Positions 32,355 through 42,304 of a stretch of DNA of 64,000 nucleotides are shown here, piece after piece. Made by a program: the position numbers and the translations under genes. Origin of the DNA: Platynereis dumerilii (taxonomy: Eukaryota > Annelida > Polychaeta > Phyllodocida > Nereididae). How positions within the stretch are numbered: position 1 is the stretch's first letter; every line of letters begins with the position of its first letter. The notes under the pieces are model-generated. The model was given only the letters and a program-made list of their open reading frames with translations. It did no database searches and was not told where the DNA came from. Where the stretch lies: positions 300,137 to 364,136 of the forward strand of contig JAPTHN010000043.1 in the NCBI GenBank assembly GCA_026936325.1, written 5' to 3'.

Positions 32355-34990
32355 AAAGGAGGCCTATTGTCAGGAAAACTTTGCTTTTTTTTGCGATGGC
32401 TTGGTAGAGTGGGCTGATATGAAACTTTGGAGGTGGTTTTCAGAGTTTGCCTCACCCCCTATACTGTAATACAGAGTGTCTGAAGGGCATGATTTCTTCA
32501 TGCTGAGCTACCTCCCAAAGCGAGGCCAAATCAGTCAAGCAGGCATGACGTCACAGACTTGGTATGCAGTTCAATCTATAAATAGATCTTGCATGACGCA
32601 ACCAAGACCAGTGAGCTTGAAGCAGATAAAACTGTCACAACGAATAGCATAAATCTACATGTATGCATGATAAGGGTAATTGTGCTATAGTCCTATTGTG
32701 CATGTATACCTTATATCGCACAAGTCTAATTGCCTAAGTGACCCGCAAAGTGGACCCACCTGGTTGGGCCCTATTACATAATGTGTTCAAAGCAATGACC
32801 TGACTTGAATTACGGCAGATAGCCATATATAGCATGGTCTGAGAATTGTCACAGATAAGATTCCACAAATTTTACTTCCATAAACAAAGTATTTTTGTAA
32901 AGCTACCAGTTCTACTATTTTCCTTCATAGGCCTATACTTTGAACGTTTGAAATGATAGGCCTAATTGTTAAAAAAATATTCAAAGTAGCCTAACAGTTG
33001 ATCTCACAACTTCACAAGGAGGCGGTAATGGAAGCCTTAAGATTCAATGATTATTATATGATCTATTCTTGCTCATTAGGTCTAAAAATTTCTCTGGTGA
33101 CAGAGAGAGTTTTGTGGCAGTAATTGAAACTGAAATTGACAAATTTAAATTTGATAAGACTGATAGTTAGGTGATGCTGTTAACTATTATTTGATCTATT
33201 GACGATTAACCATCGCGTGTATGATAGGTAAGTTATAAAAATCAATAATTTTACAATTTGCCACTCTACATTTGTATCAAGACTAAACATTAAAACTGCT
33301 GAGTCATCACATTCCTCCCTGGACTTCAAAGGGAGGGCGGATCAATGGTTACGTAAAAACTCGTAGGCCTATTATCCCAATGTATACACTGTACCCTATG
33401 CCAGTATGATGGGATAAGTAGCTCAGTAGATATTATGTCCTGTAACATGGAAATTACAAAAGCCAATGTCAATACGCCCAAGACCTTTAAAAAAATACTA
33501 GGCCTATGTTGTTGATTTGTTTTTGTTAATGATTAACAATTTGTACCTGTGTCTGTGGTAATAAAATTTACAGAAAAAAAGCCGTTTCTTCGTCCTACAG
33601 ACGTCTAGATGGATATCTAGACCATCTGTAGCTGTTCTGTTTTAGGGTCCACTGAGACATCTGTAAGGCCTAATTTGTTTTGATATCCAGACGGGCTGCA
33701 GGAAACAGATACATCAGTGCTACAGACTACAATCTAGACCCTAATTAACTATTGTCTGCGGTCTAGAGATGCCTCAATATTATGATTTTCAGTGATTTGT
33801 CTGGATGTCATGGGTTTTCATTATTTGGAGACGTCTGTAAAGGTTCTAATATGGCATAGTATAGACTGTCTGTTATACATAGAATTCCGAGCATTCCAGA
33901 CGTCTGTAATTGCTCAGAAATGAACCTCTAATGACATATGACCATATTTGGAAAATATAGAAATTAATGATTTTTAGACTGTCTAGATTGGCCAAATATT
34001 GTCCATTAACAGACGTCTCAAGCAGTCACAAACGTGATGGCTGTAGACACTCTAGACGTCTGTGGAACCCCTATTTTGGGTCCTGTTTATAGCTTCAAAA
34101 GACACCCAAAAAAATCATGAATGAAAACTGAACATCTTGAAGGCCTATATTACAATTTTTTTTACAGATTATTCGTTCATTTATTTTTTAAAAAAGTATT
34201 TTTTGTAGGCCTACTGGTACTGCACTAAATGAATAGATACATGTAGGCCTACAACATTGTCATAGTTTTGTGAATTATCAAATATTTCACATCTTTAAGC
34301 CTCATCCACTTTTAGTTTTTAATAATTGTTCTATAATCTATTGTCCTGTTTTGGTTAAGGTGGCTCAAGCATGGTGGTTTGATCATACAGATTTTTCTAA
34401 AAATTTGCACGGGTACTCTATGGGACCCATATATTTAAAAATGGAAAAACCAAAAAATTTCACCGACTCGTTTGGTTGCCATGGTAACGGCATGTTTTGT
34501 CCGATGACTGCTTAAAAGTCATAAATTGAGTTTTTGGTTATGTACCACAGAATAAAGCATTACATGCATTTGTTACACAAAAACGTCAGAAATGTCTTCC
34601 CAAGGATTTACACCAAAACATTTGCCATAAATTTGAAGAAAAAGGTTAAAATATTTTTTACTGTAAGAGCTCAAAGGGCACCAACACACTAATTTATTGC
34701 AGATTTTGCATGCTTCAATTTTGGCAGTAATCAAATTTTAGGAAAACGATCATACAGATTTTTTTTTAAATTTGCATATATCATAAACAAGTTATTGTCA
34801 AACAAATGGCAAAAAATAAAAAAATTTCACCGAGTCATTTTTTTGCTGCAGTACCATGACTATGCCAATGTCAATTTAAATAGATAAAGAAATTTTTTGA
34901 CACTGTGGACTGAAATTAACTGAGAAAATTTTTTCGATAAAGCTGAGAAGCTGGAACTTTAAAGCAGCATAGGGCAATAATTTAACAGGG
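32355..34990. other. Unresolved 2.6-kb block between Polinton parts
   Basis: Polinton-like coding similarity stops near 32350 and resumes near 35040. The block probably holds one or more insertions whose ends I could not define. Two internal features stand out: a cluster of AGACGTCT-like words at 33590-34075, and a two-copy ~368-bp tandem repeat (GATCATACAGATTTTT to AAAAATTTCACCGA) at 34379-34870. No gene is supported. Confidence 0.5.
34379..34870 (+). repeat. Two-copy direct repeat, ~368-bp spacing
   Basis: GATCATACAGATTTTT, ATTTGCA, then AAAAATTTCACCGASTCRTTT and GCCATGGTAACGG / GCAGTACCATGAC recur in order about 368 bp apart (34379 and 34747). Diverged copies, non-coding. Confidence 0.65.
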
Positions 34991-35039
34991 CTCTCTTTAG
35001 TGATGCCAGGGCAGAACACTAAGAGTAGGCTTGGCTTGT

Positions 35040-35680
35040 TATGGTCCAGCGCTCACACTTGCATTTCTTTTGCACCAGCAGACTGCTGCCAATTTAATCT
35101 AAGACACTTCATACTATAAATTCCAAATCGACTACTTTCATTATTATTTTTATTTTCTATTTGATTCGAAATATCTTGATATGCCGATAAGATTGTTTTT
35201 TGGATTTCATTTTTGTTCAAAACAATATGATTCTTACAAGAGTAATGATATACATCTGGTACATGTACTTCATTTTTATCAGGTTTTATATTAAAATATT
35301 GAAGACCTAGAGTTAATGAAAATTGTGGCGAAGAAACCATAGGTTTCTTATAGAAAGTAGGTAATGGAGGCAACAAGCCTGGGGCAAGTTCTTGTTGTCC
35401 TCCTGACTTAAAGCAATTTAGCAATGACATAATATTTTGATGTTTATTTGATCTACAAAACTTCATAAAAAATTTCTACATTTCTTTCATTATCTTTATT
35501 TGGAGTTATATGGTAATCCATATTTCTTTTATTTTCAGAAGATTTAATTCTTCTGATTTCATATAAAGTTTATCATCAAGCTTTTTTTCAGGTTCATTTT
35601 TTGATAATGTTGCTATTTCTTTCTTTAATTTTTCTATTTATTTTTCATATTTAGCACACAAAGACACATCCATTTAATGG
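35040..35680 (-). pseudogene. Polinton ORF of unknown role upstream of polymerase (fossil)
   Basis: Minus-strand strings MDVSLCAKYEK, IEKLKKEIATLSKNEPEKKL (coiled-coil-like) and, at 35053-35466, NIMSLLNCFKSGGQQELAPG and KWLRLNWQQ-like tail. It lies between integrase and polymerase parts. It may belong to the N-terminal region of the polymerase gene or be a separate protein; I cannot decide. Confidence 0.4.
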
Positions 35681-35774
35681 TAAAAAAATTTACCAGTGTG
35701 AAAGTTTTGTTAATTTAAACAAAAAAATAACAATATTGTAGCTCAATCAGTAAAAATTATGATATTACAATTTT

Positions 35775-36470
35775 ATACTATTATTCACAAAAGAATTAAA
35801 TGATTCTGGGTAACCTTTCCATTTGACAAGTTACTCAGTCTTTCCTTTCTTTCTTATCTTTTCGATTCTAAATGTCTTTTGATTAGTTTTTTGGAATTCT
35901 TGTTCATAGAAAGTACCTTGGATTTTTCCATTGTTATATTCAGTTATTCTATTAGTAGTCGGAATAGTGTGCTGAACTTGTGATACCCTAAATACTTCTT
36001 CTGTCCATCTAGGAGTATATCCTTTTTCAAATGTTATCTTTTTCTTTGTTATCCTAACTTTATCACCAACTGAATACCTCGGTTCCTTGTATTTAACTTT
36101 AAAGTCACCATAAAAATTTATCTAAACTGTGTTTTCATTTTTCTTTTTAATTGCTTCAACTGGTGTCATTTTGATAAAGGAATGTTTTTCATTGTTATAT
36201 TGTTTTACTAGTTTATCTAGCACATCTATATATTTATGAATTGAATTAGCTGTAAAATACTTGAACATTCTTTCTTTCATTGTTCTAATCCATCTTTCAA
36301 CAATACATGATTTCTCTTCATTTTCTGTTGAATACAATTCGATCAAACTTCGTACATCTTTATTATAAAATTCTCGACCTTTGTCTACCCAAATTTTCTT
36401 TTGTTTTCTTTCTTTGAAAATATTACTAAATGCTTCAGCAACAGATTTACCTGACTTATCTTTGAGTGGT
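35775..36470 (-). pseudogene. Polinton integrase part (fossil)
   Basis: Minus-strand motifs: KDKSGKSVAEAFSNIFKERK, IWVDKGREFYNKDVR and ERWIRTMKERMFKYFTAN belong to the retroviral-type integrase catalytic core. YSVGDKVRITKKK and YTPRWTEEVFRV form the C-terminal DNA-binding part. LVKWKGYPESFNSF is a chromodomain-like end. The N-terminal side is cut off at about 36470 by a LINE. Confidence 0.8.
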
Positions 36471-38072
36471 ATTAACCATCAGAATCTTGAGAATATCTCT
36501 TTTATATTAGATTATAACGTACGAGATTTTTCTCAAGTTATACTCAATGCCTCACCTTCTCATTTACGACAGGCTTTAAGATCTTGGTTCCAATACCTAA
36601 AGGTAGATGGGCCAACTTGACAATGTCTGAAAATTTCAGGGCTATTACTCTTGGTAGCATACTCGGTAAATTGTTGGATACTATAATTTTGTCGAAAGAA
36701 AGAGATAGACTAGTCACGAGTGATTTACAATTTGGTTACAAAAGTGGTTCTTCCACTACTGTTTGTACATCTATGGTAATTGAAACTGTCTCCTATTTTG
36801 TGAGCAATGGTTCTAACGTTTATGGTCTACTGCTAGACGCGAGTAAAGCATTTGATAGGGTTAGTTTTTGTAAGCTTTTCCGGTTGTTAATAGATAGAGG
36901 TGTTTGTCCTGTTTATTGCAGGTTCCTTTTAAACATGTATGTAAATCAAAAGTTGTGTGTAAAATGGGAAAATACTCTTTCAGATAAATTTGGAGTTTCT
37001 AATGGTGTTAAACAAGGGGGTGTCATCTCCCCAATTCTTTTCTGTATATATATGGATGGTCTACTTAACGAGTTAAAGAACCGTAATGTTGGATGTTATA
37101 TGGGTGATGTTTATGCTGACGCATTTGGATACGCAGATGATATTAAGTTACTGGCACCCAGTGTCAATGCGTTAAGAGTTATGGTAGGAATTTGTGAAAA
37201 TTATACCAAAAGGTTTAATATCTTGTTCAATGGTAAAAAAAGTGAGCTCATTATATACAAATGTAAGAAGAGTGAACCACCTGATCCTGGAATATTTGTT
37301 AATAATTTGAGAGTTCCTAGAAAATCGAATGTTACCTATCTGGGTCATGATTTAAGTGAAGATATATATTCATTTAGTACAGACAAGTGTGTGTCTGACT
37401 TAATCGTCAGTGTAATATATTCTTCGCTGATTTTAAAAATGCAAACTCGTTTATACGTAATGAATTATTTCACAAGTATTGTACTGCATTTTATGGCAGT
37501 CAGTTATATCCTCTGTATAATAACAGTATGCAAAATATTTATTGTGCGTGGCGGATTGCTGTACGTAAAGTCTGGCGTGTGCCAAATATAACTCATTGTA
37601 ATTTATTGCCATATTTGGCTGGTTGTATAGATATAAAATTATGGTTTGCTAGAAGAAGTATTAATTTTATCAAGAATATATGTAAGTCAGATAATACTGT
37701 TGTCAGAACTATTGCTAATATGGGTCTTCATGGAAGTTATTCTATTATTGGTGGAAACAAAAGATATTAGAAAATGTTTTCGATTTTAGTGTAAACAATA
37801 TGAACAAAAGTTGGTCTAATATGAATAATGATGAACTTGCAAGGATTGCAGAACAGGTCAAGGAGGTTTGCTCTATAAGAGATCATTGTGTTGATGATAG
37901 CATCCTCACTTACCAAGAATGCAAAGACCTAATTACGCTTTTATGCACAATGTAAATTTTATTTATTTTTTAATTTCTTGTGCTCTGTCTTTTAATTTAA
38001 ATTTCTTTTATCATACTTATTTTAAAAATGTACATCTTTTTTGGATGTGAATAAAGAATTTCAAACAAACAA
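36470..38072 (+). mobile_element. 5'-truncated LINE inserted in the Polinton integrase part
   Basis: Plus-strand reverse transcriptase at 36584-37591 (335 aa): FRAITLGSILGKLLD, LQFGYKSGSST, LLLDASKAFDRVSFCKL, VSNGVKQGGVISPILF and catalytic FGYADDIKLLAPS near 37125. A C-terminal domain follows in another frame (WRIAVRKVWRVP, CNLLPYLAGCIDIK at 37540-37640), and the protein ends near ECKDLITLLCTM at about 37953. The RT frame is shifted relative to the flanking coding at about 36575-36620 and 37500-37530, so the copy is dead. The 3' end reads GTGAATAAAGAATTTC then AAACAAACAAAC at ~38072. Endonuclease absent. Confidence 0.85.
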
Positions 38073-38814
38073 ACTGCCAAACTCACCACTTTCCAACTTA
38101 CACAAAATGTATTTTAATTTCAGCCTATCTTATGCAAAAATTTGTCAGGAATCCAAATTTGAAGAGAAAAATGCACCCACTCTTTCATTTTGGAAGTTAC
38201 ACCCTTATTTGTAACGCCCCCTCAGTGGGGCGTGTCAGATGTATACCCCAAAATATTATAAATTTCTGGTGGTCAATGGTTTCAGTAATAAAGCTTCCCT
38301 TATACCACTTATAAATATCCTCAAATTCGAAGATGGTCCATCAAAAACTGCAATGACCACATGGGTATGAATAATTCCTTGAGATGACAAACTTTTTTGG
38401 CTCTAAGTCGCGGTTTTTTATACTTCGCTTAATTTACAATATTCGTACATAATTTTTATACCATCATTCTCAGAGGAAAATAAGCTTCAATTTGAGTACC
38501 AACAATCTATATTTCCGATAAGTTTAACTCGAACCAAGAAATTGCTATTTTCAAAAATAAAATTCTAAATAACTTGCATTTTTCATTTTGGCAGATAAAA
38601 CTAACGCAAAACTCGTTTTAATATAACTATCTGGGCATAACGATTTCGACTTTCAGACCTGTATAACAGAAATTGACGAAATGGTAGTTGTTTAGAAAAA
38701 TGGCATAATTTTTTCACACATCTTGAAGTAAAAGGCATCAGTTTCATGTTTTGGGTCTGTGACCCTAAATATGCAAAGCAAGGACATTTTTATGTAATAT
38801 ATTGTGTACGCTTT
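38073..38814. other. Non-coding gap before the ATPase part
   Basis: It contains GTAACGCCCCCTCAGTGGGGC, a small hairpin (GCCCC / GGGGC) near 38212. Otherwise AT-rich sequence of unknown origin, probably another insertion. No gene. Confidence 0.45.
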
Positions 38815-39520
38815 TCCTTCTGGAATGAAGTAGTAAATAATCGGTTTAATGATTCGTTATTGCCAAATAGTATAAGAGGAATGATTATAGGTAAATCCGG
38901 ATGTGGAAAAACTACTTTACTTTTAAATCTTTTGTTACAAGATGGTTGGTTAGATTATAATTAACTGTTAGTGTTTGGTAAAAGTTTATTTCAACCTGAG
39001 TATTGTATTCTTAAGAGAGCTTTTTAAAGTAATTTACCTAAGGATGGTATAATGAGGTTGTTTGATTTTCATGATGAAATAATGAAGTCAAATTTGTATG
39101 AATCTTCTGAGGATGTTCCTGATCCACGTGATTAGAATTGTAATGATAAAAATCTGATTATATTTGATGAACTTCTCCTTGAAAAACAAAACAAGTGTGA
39201 GTCATATTATATTCGTGGTAGACATAGTAACTTTGGCTGTTTTTATCTTTCTCAAAATTGCTTTAAGTTGCCTCGTCAAACTATAAGAGAAAATGCTAAC
39301 TTTATCTGTTTGTTTTCTCAGGACCTTAAAAATAGCAATCATATTTACAATGACCATGTAAGTGAAGATATGTCAAAGGAAAAAATTCAGAAAGTTATGT
39401 AAAGAATCTTGAGATAAACCTTTTGGTTTAGTTGTTATTGACTTAACAAGTAAAAAAGATAATGGAAAATATAGGGATGGATTTGATAGATTTTACATCA
39501 ATAAAATATTTTCATTATAA
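38815..39520 (+). pseudogene. Polinton packaging ATPase part (fossil)
   Basis: The plus strand shows RGMIIGKSGCGKTTLLLNLL (Walker A) at about 38876-38935, and further on NLIIFDELLLEK (Walker B) and YIRGRHSNFGCFYLSQNCFK. This is the FtsK/HerA-family ATPase that pumps DNA into Polinton-type capsids. Confidence 0.75.
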
Positions 39521-39529
39521 ATGGAATCA

Positions 39530-40585
39530 TTACTATTACAAAAAATTGTGGAAAACATTTAATCGAAGGAATTATTTCAAATTATAGTGTCAGTAAGTAA
39601 TGTATCAAAACTAAATTTAATCCTTCTATTGAATTGACTGAGAATAAAAAGTACAAGATAGCTTTGGTTAATTTGGAATTATTATTATTCATTTCCTAAT
39701 ATTGATAACACAAACAATTATTTAAAGTATTCACCATATGGTAGTACATCTTGGCATGAAATATATATACCAGAAGGTATTTACGACATCACAGATAAAA
39801 ATAATTTGATTAATAAAAAATAAGGCAAAGTGGGCATTTTAACGAGATTGATAATTCTGATAACATTTCAATTTCTGCAAATATAAATACACTGAAGTCT
39901 GTTCTAAATTTAAAGATTTTACACAGTCTAATTCATTAAGTAGTGTGTTGTGATTTAATAATGTAATTTATGTGATTGAATTTCAAGAATCAGGAAATGT
40001 TGTTAATATTCTTAGCATTAACAGCTTGTTGGTAAATATTAACATAATATCAGGAAGTTAAGTTAATGAGGTTAATCAAAATACTATATATTCTTTCTTT
40101 CCAAGTGTTTCTCCTGGATATAAGATTGTTGAAACTCCTGTAAATTTGATATATCTGCCTGTTATCTTAGAAAGAATACACATTCTCGAAGTATCACTAA
40201 CTGATCAATATGGAGTACCACTTAATCTGAGAGGAGACAAATTGATGAGATTTCATATTAAAGTCGTACAATTTTTTAATGTATACATGAGTAGATATAT
40301 AAATGTTAAAGTTAATATTTCAAAAGGGCAGAAACAAAAGTTAAAAGATGCTGTTCAAAATTGTTGCCCTGTGAGTATCAGTCACTAAAGAAAGGAGGTT
40401 GTGTTTGCCAGATTGAAACTGATGGGAAAGGACTTCATCTTAGACCTGCTTCTGGTTCAGGCTTTAAATCAGTTAGTGTTGGTTTATATCTAAAGAAAGA
40501 TGGTAATCTTTATGATGGAAAAGTTTTATTACTAGGCAAAAATAGCCCATTTGAAAATATCCCAATACTTAGTTTGTTGTTGTAG
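39530..40585 (+). pseudogene. Polinton structural protein part, minor capsid candidate (fossil)
   Basis: Plus-strand fragments KYKIALVNLEL, YGSTSWHEIYIPEGIYDI, ISKGQKQKLKDAVQN and SGSGFKSVSVGLYLKKDGN, ending in a hydrophobic FENIPILSLLL, recur in Polinton genes that follow the ATPase. I infer a virion component; the specific role is not established here. Confidence 0.5.
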
Positions 40586-40599
40586 AATTGTCTTTTTAT

Positions 40600-42300
40600 G
40601 AAATATTTCAATATTTATGTGTGTATTTTAGCTATAGTGAAAAATGGAATGGCTATTTTTGCGGAAATGTGTATTTACAGAAATGCATGCATTATAAGAA
40701 TAAAAATTTACTATTTTGTGAAAATGTGTGTACATTTTACAACTTTTTATCTATGCGTATTCTAACAATTGAAATTGGGGTATTTGGTGGAAATGCCTGT
40801 ATTATAATAAAAAAAATTGAGTATTTTCATGAAAATGTGTGCGTATTTCAGCTGTGATCTATGATGGGTTCAGGTGAGCCAGCATGCCCCTACTTCGCAC
40901 TACTGACAGAAGATGAGTTGTATTTCACTTGTGCAGTCCATTGGATTCTTCAGTTATTGTTAACTTCTTCAAACCTAACAACACAGAGACAGTAATAATC
41001 TCTGAACACATATGTTTGTGTACAGACCACTAACTGATAAAATCAAATTTATAAGATATTAATAAGTTAGTGATGATCAAATATTCCATAATTAAAAGTA
41101 ATGCCTAGGCGACATTCAGATGCAGAAATGAGTTTCTTGTTATCATTTCTTCCAGTGTTGGGCACTTCCGCAAACAACTATTGTGCTATTTTGTTTTTCT
41201 CTTGCATTTTTTGCCAATCAAGTTTGCGCTTTGCATTTGCAGACATAAAATAACCTAACCTGCGCAAATGCAAACTATCAAACAAAATGACAATGTGAGC
41301 TGAATCTAGAACATATATTTCAACCACAAATCAATCATTTTGGCTGTTTTTACTCCAATTTCCATCCCACATTACAGTTTGATTCACCTTGGGGTTTCAT
41401 ATGTTAAAGGTCATGCTAAGGTATGGTTTAGATGGCACCACATGTAACATGCTAGCATCAATACAGCTTTAATATAAGTACAGCATAAAGAACAGCATGA
41501 AGCACAGGCTGCACAGCAGTCAGACATAATTAATGTGCCTCCCACAAGGTTTTATATAATACATATAGGGCGTTATAGGTCTATGTATATTTTTTATTTT
41601 TGTTGCAAAGAGCAATTTTATATTGATAAACAGTGTAGATATATATATATATATAGATATATATATCGAATTTTCAAGCCTAGTCAAATAGTTGGCCAAT
41701 GTCAAATGCCAATAACCAGATCATATTTAACTTAGTTTAAGTCTGATTTATTTATCGCGATTATGGTTTACGTTTTTGTTTGCGTTTGCATTGGCACCAG
41801 CTATTGTAAAATTTCAAAAAGTTTGCGGATTTGCGTTTGTGGAAGTTGTGGATCAGGTTTGCTGATTTGCGTTTGAGAAAAAATTGAATTTGGCTTAATT
41901 TGCGTCATTCAGCAAATCATTGTTTCTATGCTTGCATGTATTTTGATGACAAAAATACCTCTGCCCAAAATAGATTTATTGATTGATTGATGTAATGTTG
42001 CTTAAAAATTGTGGGTATTATTTTTGTTTTCGTTGTTGCAAAAAGTTGTTATTGAGTCAGTCAGGCCAATTTTGCACTTTCTGCACGTTTTGTCTGATAT
42101 CTAAAGTCCAAATCATCCTATTTTGCTGGAATTTGAAATGTACCTGGACTGCGATATGACAAATACTTAACTGTTCTCAAATCATACTGGGAGACCATGG
42201 AAACATATGGTTTTTGGCTTTGAAAAGGTTACAAGATGCACCAGGCCATAACAATGATTTTGGTAACTCTGTTGAAATCAGCAGGCAAATCAATTTTGGA
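40600..42300. other. Non-coding stretch, possible intron of the giant-exon gene
   Basis: 40600-40860 has three loose repeats around GAAAATGTGTG/GGAAATGTGTATTT. 41638-41668 is a TA-type microsatellite. 41765-41930 repeats the word TTTGCGTTTG several times. If the splice site at 42429 is used, this DNA lies downstream in the intron of the repeat-protein gene. No exon is identified. Confidence 0.4.
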
Positions 42301-42304
42301 TTTC

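Larger units (their letters stand above)
14196..40590. mobile_element. Polinton/Maverick fossil, broken, carrying several later insertions
   Basis: A set of Polinton proteins is recognisable in one block: fibre-like protein, adenain-type protease, double jelly-roll major capsid protein, capsid-associated proteins, protein-primed family B DNA polymerase and integrase on the minus strand, and a packaging ATPase plus structural proteins on the plus strand. I did not find the terminal inverted repeats, so the outer limits are those of recognisable parts. It is clearly broken, with well over ten breaks plus at least six independent transposon insertions, so it is old relative to the elements inside it. 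Only family, parts and insertions are described here. Confidence 0.85.
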
